Below, in pieces: positions 14,638 to 23,238 of a stretch of 64,000 bases of DNA (positions are counted from its first letter, which is position 1; the number at the start of each line of letters is the position of its first letter). The stretch comes from Spirochaeta thermophila DSM 6578 (GTDB lineage: Bacteria > Spirochaetota > Spirochaetia > Winmispirales > Winmispiraceae): assembly GCF_000184345.1 (NCBI RefSeq), contig NC_017583.1, positions 806,001 to 870,000 on the forward strand, in the 5' to 3' direction. The notes under the pieces were generated by a model, which made no database searches, was not told the DNA's origin, and was given only the letters and a program-made list of their open reading frames with translations. Position numbers and translations under genes: made by a program.

Positions 14638-17106
14638 TCAGATGAAGAGATTGATGGTGCTCCTGGATGCCGCCTCCATGTAGGTGGCAACCCCGCCTAT
14701 CTCGATGCCGTCGATGAGTTCCTCTTTCGATACACCCATCACGTCCATGGACATCTGACAGGCAACGATTCGCACGTCGGCCTCGAGGGCCGATTCTATC
14801 ATCTCCTCGAGCGATGCGATCTGCTTGGCCTTCATTCTCCCGCGCATCATCCGCGCACCCATGCCGCCGAAGTTCATCTTGGAGAGACCGAGCTTTCCTG
14901 CATGGGAGGGGAGCATCCAGGAGAAGAGTCTCCCCATGAGGTCTTTCTTCACCCGGGGCTTCTTCCGCTTCTTGATGATGTTGAGTCCCCAGAAGGTGAA
15001 GAACATGGTGGTCTTCTTCCCTGCACTCGCAGCTCCCTGGGCGAGGACGAATGCGGCGAGGGCGCGGTCGAGATTGTCGGAGAAGCAGATGATGGTAGCC
15101 CCCTCTCCCTGAGGTACGGGCTCGGTCTGGGCTCCATGGGGGCCGGCCTTCTCCACCACAGCCGTGATCACGCCGCGCTCCTGTTCCAGACTCACCAGCT
15201 TGTTACCTGTCATGGAACACCAGGCCTCTACGTCTCTCGCAAATCCGGGGTCGGTGGCCTTGAGCACGATGCGGTCGCCCGGGGAGGCCTCGTCCATGGC
15301 CTGTTTGAGACGCATGATCGGACCGGGACACTGCAGCCCGCACGCATCCACCTCGAACCTGCGCACTTCGAGCACACCCTGTCGTCCCGTGCCCCGCTGG
15401 TAGAGGATGTCGTCTTTCTCTATCACGTCGCCCTCGAAGATGTCCTCGTTGCCCTGCTTTTGGGTGACGTGCTGGTAGGTCTTGTAGCCACCTGAGAGGT
15501 TGAAAACCTCTGTGTACCCATGCTGCCTGAGGATGCGCTCCGCCACGTAGGCGCGGAAGCCCACCCCGCAGAAGACCACCACCTTCCGGTCCTTCGGGAT
15601 CTCCGCAATACGGGCCCGAAGCTGCTGTACCGGAATGTTCACCGCCCCCTCGATGGTGCCGAGGGCGTACTCCTCTGGCGTCCGCACGTCCACCAGGTAG
15701 TATTCACCTTGGGGTGCGTTGAGAATGTCGTACCAGTGGATGTGTCGGCTCTTTCCAAGAAGTACGTTCTCGGCCACGAAGCCCACGATGTTCACCGGAT
15801 CCTTTGCAGAGGAGTAGGGCGGGGCGTAGGCGTGCTCGATCTCGGTGAGCTCGACCACCGTGCCTTTACGCTGGATCACCGAGGCGAGCAGGTCGATCCG
15901 CTTGTCCACCCCCTCGTAGCCCACGATCTGGGCGCCGAGTACCCGGCCATCGTCCGGGGAGAAGACGAGCTTGATGGTCATGGGCTGGGCGCCGGGATAG
16001 TAGCCTGCGTGGGAACCCGGATGCACGATGACCGCCTGGTGGGGGATGCCTTCTTCCTTGAGGACCTTCTCGGGCATGCCCGTGGAGGCCACGGTGAGGT
16101 CGAACACCTTTGCGATGGCCGTGCCGATGGCGCCCTTGTAGGTGTACCTGTTCCCTTCGACGATGTTGTTGGCCACGATACGGCCCTGCTTGTTCGCGGG
16201 GCCCGCGAGAAAGGTGGGCATCGACTTGCCGGTGATGGGGTTGGGGAACTCGATGGCATCGCCCACGGCGTAGATGTCGGGATCAGAGGTCTGCAGGTAT
16301 TCGTTCACCTTGATGCCCCCGCGAGGACCGAGCTCGAGTCCCGCCTCCTTGGCGAGGCGGCTGTCGGGCCGCACACCGATCGAGAGGAGCACGAAGTCGC
16401 ACACCAGGGTGCGCCCGCTCTTGAGCTGTACGCGGAGCTCGTCCCCGTTGCGTTCGAAGGCGCTCACCGCATCGCCGAGGAAGAAGGCCACGTTCTTGGT
16501 CTTGAGGTGCTGGTGGACCTCGGCGGCCATCTCGAAGTCGAGCACGTTCATGACCTGGGGTGCGAGCTCAACGATGGTGACCCTGAGTCCCCGGGAGTGG
16601 AAGTTTTCGGCCATCTCGAGTCCGATGAACCCGGCCCCCACGATCACCACCCTGCGAGGCTTTTTCTCCTCGATGAAGTGTACGATGGCATCGGTATCGT
16701 CGACCGATCGCAGGGTGAAGATGCGCTCGTCGTTGATGCCGGGGATGGGGGGGCGCACCGGTTCTGCACCCGGCGAGAGGACCAGCTTGTCGTACGACTC
16801 GCGGTATTCTTCTCCGCTTTCCAGGTTGCACACCACCACCTCTTTCTTTTCCCGATCTATGAATCGCACCTCATGGCGAACCCTCACGTCAACGTTGAAC
16901 ATGGCCTTGAATGTATCTGGTGTCTGAACGAAGAGCCGCTCGCGTTCAGGGATCACCCCGCCCACGTAATAGGGGAGTCCACAGTTCGCATAGGAGATGT
17001 ACCTTCCCCGCTCAAACATGACGATCTCGGCCTCTTCGTCGACTCTCCGCAGTCTCGCTGCGGTGGTCGCTCCGCCTGCCACACCACCTACGATGAGGTA
17101 TTTCAT
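14638..17106 (-). CDS. CoA-disulfide reductase-like flavoprotein fused to rhodanese, TusA and DsrE domains
   Basis: The 822-residue protein has four domains. Residues 1-450 are an FAD/NAD(P) disulfide oxidoreductase (GGVAGGATTAARLRR; the single active Cys in ISYANCGLPYY; second dinucleotide site VVIVGAGFIGLEMAE). About 465-560 is a rhodanese with active Cys in VVVFCGVGFRAY. About 600-670 is TusA-like (VDACGLQCPGPIMRLKQ). About 690-822 is DsrE2-like (ATIICFSDNLDRALAAFVLA, Cys in VACQMSMDVMG). Such fusions pass sulfane sulfur between cysteines and reduce CoA persulfides or polysulfides with NAD(P)H. ATG 17106 follows TGGAGG. The divergent GH10 gene is unrelated. A second sulfur-relay cluster lies at 37642-41846. 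Confidence 0.93.
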   Translation of the reverse strand: MKYLIVGGVAGGATTAARLRRVDEEAEIVMFERGRYISYANCGLPYYVGGVIPERERLFVQTPDTFKAMFNVDVRVRHEVRFIDREKKEVVVCNLESGEEYRESYDKLVLSPGAEPVRPPIPGINDERIFTLRSVDDTDAIVHFIEEKKPRRVVIVGAGFIGLEMAENFHSRGLRVTIVELAPQVMNVLDFEMAAEVHQHLKTKNVAFFLGDAVSAFERNGDELRVQLKSGRTLVCDFVLLSIGVRPDSRLAKEAGLELGPRGGIKVNEYLQTSDPDIYAVGDAIEFPNPITGKSMPTFLAGPANKQGRIVANNIVEGNRYTYKGAIGTAIAKVFDLTVASTGMPEKVLKEEGIPHQAVIVHPGSHAGYYPGAQPMTIKLVFSPDDGRVLGAQIVGYEGVDKRIDLLASVIQRKGTVVELTEIEHAYAPPYSSAKDPVNIVGFVAENVLLGKSRHIHWYDILNAPQGEYYLVDVRTPEEYALGTIEGAVNIPVQQLRARIAEIPKDRKVVVFCGVGFRAYVAERILRQHGYTEVFNLSGGYKTYQHVTQKQGNEDIFEGDVIEKDDILYQRGTGRQGVLEVRRFEVDACGLQCPGPIMRLKQAMDEASPGDRIVLKATDPGFARDVEAWCSMTGNKLVSLEQERGVITAVVEKAGPHGAQTEPVPQGEGATIICFSDNLDRALAAFVLAQGAASAGKKTTMFFTFWGLNIIKKRKKPRVKKDLMGRLFSWMLPSHAGKLGLSKMNFGGMGARMMRGRMKAKQIASLEEMIESALEADVRIVACQMSMDVMGVSKEELIDGIEIGGVATYMEAASRSTINLFI

Positions 17107-17160
17107 GATTCCTCCAGATTAATAATAGTATTCTAATATAGATAAAATGCTATAGTTCTA

Positions 17161-17188
17161 ATTATAGCGAATTCCCGGAAAAAGTCAA
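17161..17188 (-). promoter_or_regulatory. Promoter of the four-domain sulfur oxidoreductase
   Basis: On - TTGACT (17188-17183) and TATAAT (17166-17161) are 16 bp apart, in a very AT-rich spacer upstream of ATG 17106. Confidence 0.7.
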
Positions 17189-17200
17189 GATGTAAAAAAC

Positions 17201-17229
17201 TTGACAGATGTAGAAAATGCCCCTACAAT
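17201..17229 (+). promoter_or_regulatory. Promoter of GH10 xylanase gene
   Basis: TTGACA (17201-17206) and TACAAT (17224-17229), 17 bp apart, lie 67 bases before ATG 17297. It is back to back with the divergent - promoter, 12 bases away. Confidence 0.8.
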
Positions 17230-17296
17230 AATAAAAGACTTTTTAAAAAATTTTATTTTTATTTGTTGGGATGATGGCACGCTTGAGGAGGTACGC

Positions 17297-19711
17297 ATGA
17301 GAATCCGTCCCCTGATCCTGGTTACAGGCGGGATGTTGTTCGCTCTTCTTGCAGGATGCACCTCCATGGAGGCGGGAGGCGCTCCTGACCGGGTGGAGAC
17401 CGATAGGATAGCCCCCCCCCACATGACCACGACGCTCACCCCGCCCCCGCTCCGCGAGGATGCGGATGCGCTCGGAATAAAGATCGGCTTGGGCATCGAC
17501 GATTGGTTTTTTGGTTTTGAAGATGCGAAGACCTACGCCGGGATCGTGAAGCGCGAGTTCAACATCGTCACACCGGGCAACTCCATGAAGTGGGACTCTC
17601 TCCGTCCTTCGAAGGACGACTACAACTTCGAGGTGGCGGACAGAATTGTAGATTTTGCCCTCGAGAATGGCATGGTGATGCACGGTCACACCCTGGTGTG
17701 GCACAGTCAGCTTCCCAAGTGGCTCACCCTCGGGAGTTGGAGCAAGGAGGAGCTCGAGCGCGTCCTCCACGACCACATCACCACAGTGGTGACGCACTAC
17801 AAAGGCAAGGTGAAGGTATGGGATGTGGTGAACGAGGCGTTCGAGGAGAACGGAGATCTGCGGTCGAGTATCTGGTATTCCACGATAGGGCCCGAGTACC
17901 TCGAGAAGGCCTTCAGATGGGCCCATGAGACCGATCCCGAGGCGATCCTCATCTACAACGACTACAACATCGAGACCATCAATCCGAAATCCGATGCGGT
18001 CTACGCCATGGTGAAGGACTTTCTCGACCGAGGGGTACCGATCCACGGGATAGGGTTCCAGATGCATCTCACCGTGGGAGGCCTCGACGTCCTCAGCTTC
18101 AGGCGCAACATGCAGCGGTTCGCAGACCTGGGACTCAAACTCTACGTCACCGAGATGGACGTGCGGCTTCCCATGCCGTACACGAGGGAACACCTCGAGA
18201 AACAGGCCGAGATCTACCGGAACGTGGTGCGTGAGTGCCTCATGCAGCCTGCGGTGGAGGCGATCCAGGTCTGGGGCTTCACCGACAAGTACTCGTGGAT
18301 CCCTTCGCACTTCCCGGGCGAGGGTTCCGCCCTCATCTTCGACGAGCACTACAGGCCCAAGCCCGCCTACTACGCCATCAAAGAGGTGCTCACCGCCTAT
18401 CGTATGGCGATGACCGCGGAGAGGCTCCTTGCCGTGAACCGCATGGGCGGGCTCTACCAGTTTCAGGTTGAGGAACAGAACGTCACGCGCGAACCAGAGG
18501 AACGTGTGGTGGAGTTCGTGGTGGACGGAAAGGTGGTGGAGAAGAAGAAGCTCTCCCTCCCCCCACGCAAGGGAGAGACCGTGACGTTCAGATACACCTT
18601 CGAGGAGAGTGGGGTACATGAGGTGAGGATAGGAGGGCTTGAGCCCATTCGTATAGAGTTAAAGGGAGGGCTTGTGCTCAGGAAGCCTCCTGTGTGGTTC
18701 AACTTCGACGGAGACTTTGTGAACCTCTCGGGCTCCGGGGTGAAGGCAGTGCCGGAGGGCAACATTACGTTTGAGGAAGGGGTCGCAGGGAAGGCCGTGC
18801 TGTTCGACGGCTCCTCCCGCCTCGTGCTCGAGGATCCCCTCTATCAGGCCACAGAGGGTGCCCAGCGGCTTGTGATTCCTCCTGAGGGGGTGTTCACCAT
18901 CTCCCTGTGGTACAAGCCCACCACGGACGAAGAAGGCCTCAGGTCGATCTTCGACGCCTCCCGGAATCCCATCTACTTTGCGCTCTTCGCAAGTCCCACC
19001 GGGCTTGGGTGGTACTACGAGGACGAGACCGACGCCGACTTCCAGATCGATGTGGAATATCCTTTTGAGGTAGGGAAGTGGTACCACATCGCAGTCACGG
19101 GCGGGTTCAATGCAGGCACCATCCCCATGAGGGTGTACATCAACGGAGAGGAAGTGGCATCCAGGGATGTGACCCCCGGGAAGAGTGGCGCGCTTTCCCC
19201 GCTCGTGCTCGGTGCGGACGCCGACCCCACCTACTTCCCCGATCATGGTCCGCTCGTGGGTGGTATGGATGACCTGCGTATCATCCCGCGAATCCTCAAT
19301 GCCGATGAGATCAGGACCCTCGCCGAGACGCATGAGTTCAAGATTTCGGCGAGCGGCACGCACACCACTGAGTGGCGGAGTCTCTCGGCTGGCATCTCTT
19401 TGCTCGAGGCGAATGCCGTGCTCGGTGAAGGGGATACGGTGAAGGTGAGGATAGAGGTCTCGGACGATCAGAATACCGTGAAAGATGCGGCCGAGATCAC
19501 GATGAAAGACGGACGTGCCACCTATCCGGTTCGGATCTCGAGCGGTGCATTCGTACGGATTGTGACCGACCTTTCCGGTGCGAATCCGGTGGTCGGTCTC
19601 TACAGACTCAAGCTCAAGGACGGCAGTACGCTCGTCTGGAGTCTGGAACCTGATTGGAAGAAGGGGAGCTGGTCCAGTACCGTGGGGGTGGACGCCCTCC
19701 TGGAACAGTGA
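17297..19711 (+). CDS. GH10 xylanase lipoprotein with C-terminal LamG-like domain
   Basis: Endo-beta-1,4-xylanase, 804 residues from ATG 17297 (ribosome site GAGGAGG). The start is a lipoprotein signal with lipobox LLAGC (Cys21), so the enzyme is probably anchored on the cell surface or in the periplasm. The GH10 barrel covers about 60-385: GHTLVWHSQLP, acid/base Glu180 in VWDVVNEAF, nucleophile Glu286 in LYVTEMDVR. After a beta linker, about 500-680 is a concanavalin/LamG-type fold (FTISLWYKPTTDEEG, then VLGADADPTYFPDH), probably carbohydrate binding. A further beta domain ends the protein. It has its own promoter and terminator, so is monocistronic. Confidence 0.95.
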   Translation: MRIRPLILVTGGMLFALLAGCTSMEAGGAPDRVETDRIAPPHMTTTLTPPPLREDADALGIKIGLGIDDWFFGFEDAKTYAGIVKREFNIVTPGNSMKWDSLRPSKDDYNFEVADRIVDFALENGMVMHGHTLVWHSQLPKWLTLGSWSKEELERVLHDHITTVVTHYKGKVKVWDVVNEAFEENGDLRSSIWYSTIGPEYLEKAFRWAHETDPEAILIYNDYNIETINPKSDAVYAMVKDFLDRGVPIHGIGFQMHLTVGGLDVLSFRRNMQRFADLGLKLYVTEMDVRLPMPYTREHLEKQAEIYRNVVRECLMQPAVEAIQVWGFTDKYSWIPSHFPGEGSALIFDEHYRPKPAYYAIKEVLTAYRMAMTAERLLAVNRMGGLYQFQVEEQNVTREPEERVVEFVVDGKVVEKKKLSLPPRKGETVTFRYTFEESGVHEVRIGGLEPIRIELKGGLVLRKPPVWFNFDGDFVNLSGSGVKAVPEGNITFEEGVAGKAVLFDGSSRLVLEDPLYQATEGAQRLVIPPEGVFTISLWYKPTTDEEGLRSIFDASRNPIYFALFASPTGLGWYYEDETDADFQIDVEYPFEVGKWYHIAVTGGFNAGTIPMRVYINGEEVASRDVTPGKSGALSPLVLGADADPTYFPDHGPLVGGMDDLRIIPRILNADEIRTLAETHEFKISASGTHTTEWRSLSAGISLLEANAVLGEGDTVKVRIEVSDDQNTVKDAAEITMKDGRATYPVRISSGAFVRIVTDLSGANPVVGLYRLKLKDGSTLVWSLEPDWKKGSWSSTVGVDALLEQ

Positions 19712-19740
19712 TGCCCTTTGCGTCTCATACCCTCCTCGGG

Positions 19741-19774
19741 AAGGGCGATCAGTTTGATCGCCCTTCTTCTTTTT
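19741..19774 (+). terminator. Rho-independent terminator of GH10 gene
   Basis: AAGGGCGATCA and TGATCGCCCTT form a perfect 11-bp stem with a 3-base loop, followed by CTTCTTTTTC. Confidence 0.92.
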
Positions 19775-19797
19775 CCCGGGAATATTGAACGCTGGGG

Positions 19798-20382
19798 TTA
19801 GCGCGGCTTCCACCTCACTGCGAGGAGTCCCATGCCCTCCAGCCGCCTCCGCGCCTCTTCCTCCTCTTGCGCTGCCACCACCACCCGGTACACCCCATCC
19901 TCCCCGCGGTGCACCTCCGGCCAGACCCCCTCCTCGGCGAGCCGTACCCCCAGCCTGAGGGCATTTGCCTCCTTCCGGAAGGCTCCCACCTGCAGGTACA
20001 CCACCCTCTCTCCTTCACCACCCTGAGGAAGCCCCTCTTTCGCGAGGAGCTCCACCTTCACGTGGGCCGTCCCCTCCTCCAGGAACCCCAGCATCTCGGC
20101 TGCGCGGCGCGAGAGATCGATGACCCTTCCTTCCACGAACGGCCCCCTGTCGGTGATCCGCACCACCACCGCGTGCCCCGTCTCCCGGCACCACACCCGC
20201 ACCAGCGCACCGAACGGCAGGCTCTTGTGCGCCGCGGTCATCTCCTCCGGGTTGTAGACCTCGCCCGAAGCAGTGAGTTTGCCTGCGAACCCCGGTCCGT
20301 ACCACGAGGCGAGCCCCTCCTCGTGCCAGGACTCCGCCATGAGCGTGGCGCTGAAGACGAGCAGGAAGAGCACACGTCTCAT
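19798..20382 (-). CDS. rlpA: RlpA-like lipoprotein/lytic transglycosylase with SPOR domain
   Basis: The 194-residue protein begins with a signal peptide (MRRVLFLLVFSATLMAES). The double-psi beta-barrel domain (about 22-110) contains the RlpA pattern GLASWYGPGFAGKLTASGE, TAAHKSLPFG and VRITDRGPFVEGRVIDLS, with the conserved Asp. About 125-190 is a SPOR repeat (VVYLQVGAFRKEANA), which binds denuded septal peptidoglycan. RlpA cuts glycan strands during cell separation. No lipobox Cys is evident, so it may be secreted or periplasmic. It stands alone between two terminators. Confidence 0.9.
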   Translation of the reverse strand: MRRVLFLLVFSATLMAESWHEEGLASWYGPGFAGKLTASGEVYNPEEMTAAHKSLPFGALVRVWCRETGHAVVVRITDRGPFVEGRVIDLSRRAAEMLGFLEEGTAHVKVELLAKEGLPQGGEGERVVYLQVGAFRKEANALRLGVRLAEEGVWPEVHRGEDGVYRVVVAAQEEEEARRRLEGMGLLAVRWKPR

Positions 20383-20480
20383 CGTTCATGCTATCGGCAG
20401 GATACCCCACCTCCTTCACTCATCCCACTCTCCTTGTCATCCCCTATGGGAACCCCGCAGACTCCCCCGAATCCCCTCAC

Positions 20481-20508
20481 GAAAAAGGCCGCCCCGAAGG
20501 GCGGCCCT
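20481..20508 (-). terminator. Terminator of iron alcohol dehydrogenase gene
   Basis: On - a GC-rich stem (GGGCCGCCC and GGGGCGGCC) is followed by TTTTTC, 20 bases after the stop at 20528. Confidence 0.88.
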
Positions 20509-20527
20509 TGCTGACCCACTCTCGTAC

Positions 20528-21697
20528 CTACTCGAGCGCGAGCGTGAGGATGTGCTCTATGTCGTCCGTGGAGAGCTGCACGAAGCTCCCCACAGGCCGT
20601 TTCCCGTCCCGCGTCTTCTCGGCCATCTCCCTGATGCGGGAGCCGTCGATCCCCGCCTCCTTGAGCCGTACCGGCAGCCCCATGTCCCGGTAGAACTGCT
20701 CGAGCCGCCGGATACCTTCTCGTGCCGTCTCTTCTGGATTGTCGAAGTAGTAGTCCACCCCGAACACCCTGTGGGCGAACTGGGCGATCTTCTCGGTGCG
20801 CTTGGGGAGCACGTACTTCAGCCATGCGGGGAACACGATACTGAGCCCCGCGCCGTGGGCGAGGTCGTAGATACCGCTTATCTCATGCTCGATGCCATGG
20901 CTCGTCCAGTCACCCTCGCGCCCTGTGCCGAGCAGGTCGTTGTGCGCCACCGTACCCGCCCACATGATCTCGCTCCGGGCGTCGATGTCGTCGGGGTTCT
21001 CCTTGAGCCGGTACGCCTGGTGGATGATGGTGCGCATCACCCCCTCGGCCATACGGTCGGTGAGCTCCACATGAGGCACCGTGGTGAAGTAGCGCTCCAT
21101 CACGTGGGCGAGCATGTCGCTTATGCCGCACGCCGTCTGGTACCACGGCAGGGAGAGCGTCCACTTGGGATTGAGGATGGCGAACTGAGGCCTGAGGATA
21201 TCATAGGTGATACCCCGTTTCAGCTGCCCCTCCTCTTTGGTGACGACCGAACTCCCGCTCGTCTCGCTTCCCGCCGCAGGAATGGTGAGCACCACGCCCA
21301 CCGGGAGGGTCTCCTTTGGCTGGGCCTTCCCCGCATAGAAGTCCCACACATCGCCCTCGTACTTCACCCCGGCCGCGATCGCCTTGGCCGAATCGATCAC
21401 ACTCCCGCCGCCCACCGCGAGGATCCCGGTGACACCCTCCTTCCTGCAGAGATCGATACCCTCATGGACCAGACTGAGGCGTGGATTGGGCTTCACCCCA
21501 CCGAGCTCGAGCCATTCCACCCCTGCATCCTTCAAGGCCTTCACCACCACGTCGTAGAGTCCGATCTTCTTGATGCTCCCGACGCCGTAGTGCAGGAGGA
21601 CCTTCTTGCCCAGTAGAGGAATGTAGGAGGGAAGTTCCTTCTCCGCCTCGAGACCGAACACCACCCTCGTATAGTTCCAGAACGTGAAACTCTTCAT
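20528..21697 (-). CDS. Iron-containing alcohol dehydrogenase (BDH/YqhD type)
   Basis: A 389-residue cytoplasmic NAD(P)H-dependent dehydrogenase of the group III family. The start MKSFTFWNYTRVVFG is typical of butanol dehydrogenase BdhA/YqhD. The nucleotide site GILAVGGGSVIDSAKAIA and the iron-ligand region (Asp of GTVAHNDLLG, His of HGIEHEISG and HGAGLS, later HRVFG) are intact. Expected activity is reduction of aldehydes to alcohols in fermentation. It has its own terminator; the upstream gene runs divergently. Confidence 0.95.
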   Translation of the reverse strand: MKSFTFWNYTRVVFGLEAEKELPSYIPLLGKKVLLHYGVGSIKKIGLYDVVVKALKDAGVEWLELGGVKPNPRLSLVHEGIDLCRKEGVTGILAVGGGSVIDSAKAIAAGVKYEGDVWDFYAGKAQPKETLPVGVVLTIPAAGSETSGSSVVTKEEGQLKRGITYDILRPQFAILNPKWTLSLPWYQTACGISDMLAHVMERYFTTVPHVELTDRMAEGVMRTIIHQAYRLKENPDDIDARSEIMWAGTVAHNDLLGTGREGDWTSHGIEHEISGIYDLAHGAGLSIVFPAWLKYVLPKRTEKIAQFAHRVFGVDYYFDNPEETAREGIRRLEQFYRDMGLPVRLKEAGIDGSRIREMAEKTRDGKRPVGSFVQLSTDDIEHILTLALE

Positions 21698-21845
21698 GTC
21701 GCCTCCCTAATATAGAGTGCCTGTTATAATGTGTTGTACCATAAACATAACGATATTTCGAAAAAAAGGCCACAACCTGCTCGTTTCCTTTGCATTCTCG
21801 ACATCGACGCACTATACTGTAAGTAAGCCCTCCCAGGAGGTCCTT

Positions 21846-22052
21846 ATGAAGTTTGGAGAGTTCCTGGTGTCTAAGGGGTATGTCACCGAAACCCAGGTGG
21901 ACGTGGCCCTCATGATTCAGCGGGAGCGCATGGAGAAGGGCCAGCAGCATCTCAGGGTAGGCGAGATCCTCGTCGCCCTCTACGCGATCAATCACGACAG
22001 ACTCAAGAAGGCCCTCAAGGAGTATGCAGAGGCAGGCCTCACCGTAGGCTGA
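21846..22052 (+). CDS. Stand-alone GspE/PilB N-terminal-like small protein
   Basis: The 68-residue protein starts at ATG 21846 after CCAGGAGG. The sequence GEFLVSKGYVTETQVDVAL, then VGEILVALYAINHDRLKKAL matches the helical N-terminal domain of type II secretion/type IV pilus ATPases, here without the ATPase. Such orphan domains occur in spirochaetes and may act in protein-protein or nucleotide signalling. It is monocistronic with its own terminator. Confidence 0.7.
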   Translation: MKFGEFLVSKGYVTETQVDVALMIQRERMEKGQQHLRVGEILVALYAINHDRLKKALKEYAEAGLTVG

Positions 22053-22069
22053 TCGCGGTTCCCTCCGGA

Positions 22070-22100
22070 CAGGCCCCCGCTTCTGGGGGCCTGTTTCCTT
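22070..22100 (+). terminator. Terminator after the 68-residue protein
   Basis: CAGGCCCCC and GGGGGCCTG form a 9-bp stem with a 6-base loop, followed by TTTCCTT. Confidence 0.85.
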
Positions 22101-22124
22101 TGTGCCCGATATGACAATTTTTGC

Positions 22125-22180
22125 TTGACAGATGACGTTTCTGTGGTATAATGAAAGAGTATTCATGAAAGCACTTTCAT
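22125..22180 (+). promoter_or_regulatory. Promoter and LacI-type operator of sugar operon
   Basis: TTGACA (22125-22130) and TATAAT (22147-22152) are 16 bp apart. Just downstream ATGAAAGCACTTTCAT (22165-22180) is a 7+2+7 palindrome covering the start of transcription and ending 11 bases before the LacI gene. This points to autorepression of the regulator and operon. Confidence 0.88.
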
Positions 22181-22191
22181 ACAGGTGAAGC

Positions 22192-23190
22192 ATGCCCAGA
22201 CGTCCTACCATATACGATGTGGCCAGAATGGCCGGAGTGAGCATCTCGACGGTCTCCCGGGTACTCAACTCACCCTCGATGGTGCGACCCGCCACCAGAG
22301 AGAAGGTCAGAGCGGCCATTGCGGAGTTGGGGTTCGAACCCGCGGCCGATGCAGCCGCCCGAGCGAGGAAACATCTCCGAAGGGTCGGCGTCCTCACCCC
22401 CTTCTTCACTGAGGCCTCGTTCGTGCAGCGCATACGAGGCGTCTCCGAGGTGCTCGGCCCCGAGAACTTCGAGGTGATCATCTATACGGTGAAGAGCGAG
22501 ACCCACCTCGAGGAGTATCTCGAGCTGCTCTCCATGGGGGGGCGTGTGGACGCCCTCGTCTCCCTCAGCCTCATGATGGAGGGAGAGCTCCTCGAACGTC
22601 TCCTCGATCTCCGCATTCCTGTGGTATCGGTGGAGAGCGCCCTGCCCGGCTGTTCGTCCGTGCTCATCGACAACAGGGAGGGGGGAAGGCTCGCCGCCTC
22701 CTACCTGCTCTCGAAGGGATATCGTCGGTTCTCCTTCATAGGGGAGTTCTCCAGGAAACGGTTCACCCTGGATGCCACCGAGCAGCGTCTCGATGGTTTC
22801 CTTTCCAGATTCGAGGAGGAAGGGATATCCAGATCTTCCGTACGAGTCGCCATGTGCGAATTCGAAGAGCACACGATACAGGACCAGGTTGAGGAGTTCG
22901 TGGCCCACCACGCGGTGGGAGAGGCGGTCTTCGCCGCCTCGGACATCGTGGCCGCACGCCTGCTGTCGGCCGCCCGCAACAGGGGGATCAGCGTGCCGGG
23001 CGAGCTCGCCATACTGGGGTTCGACGACCTCGACATGGCCGGCTACCTGGGACTCTCCACCATCTCCCAGGCGCTCGATCAGTCGGGGATGATCGCCGCG
23101 CGTATCCTTCTCTCGCACCTCGAGAACCCTGAACTGCCGGCCCAGAAGGTGTTTCTGGAGCTCTCGGTGGTGGAGCGATCCACCACCTGA
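22192..23190 (+). CDS. LacI-family transcriptional regulator
   Basis: A 332-residue repressor. The N-terminal helix-turn-helix and hinge are canonical: TIYDVARMAGVSISTVSRVL, then a hinge region near 45-60. The rest is a periplasmic-binding-like sugar-sensing core (RVGVLTPFFTEASFVQRI, VISVESALPG-like segment, IDNREGGRLAASYLLSKG, LGFDDLDMAGYLGLSTI). It is the first gene of an ABC importer-alpha-glucosidase operon, so an alpha-glucoside or its product is the likely inducer. The palindrome at 22165-22180 is the probable operator. Confidence 0.95.
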   Translation: MPRRPTIYDVARMAGVSISTVSRVLNSPSMVRPATREKVRAAIAELGFEPAADAAARARKHLRRVGVLTPFFTEASFVQRIRGVSEVLGPENFEVIIYTVKSETHLEEYLELLSMGGRVDALVSLSLMMEGELLERLLDLRIPVVSVESALPGCSSVLIDNREGGRLAASYLLSKGYRRFSFIGEFSRKRFTLDATEQRLDGFLSRFEEEGISRSSVRVAMCEFEEHTIQDQVEEFVAHHAVGEAVFAASDIVAARLLSAARNRGISVPGELAILGFDDLDMAGYLGLSTISQALDQSGMIAARILLSHLENPELPAQKVFLELSVVERSTT

Positions 23191-23238
23191 CGATACAGGA
23201 TCGTTGATCCTGCATATTTCGCAAAGAGGAGTGTAGTA

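Noticed and set aside
15520-17136. 538-codon + open frame opposite the sulfur oxidoreductase
   Set aside because: The opposite strand encodes four clear domains; the + frame is rich in His/Val/Glu from reverse-complemented codons.
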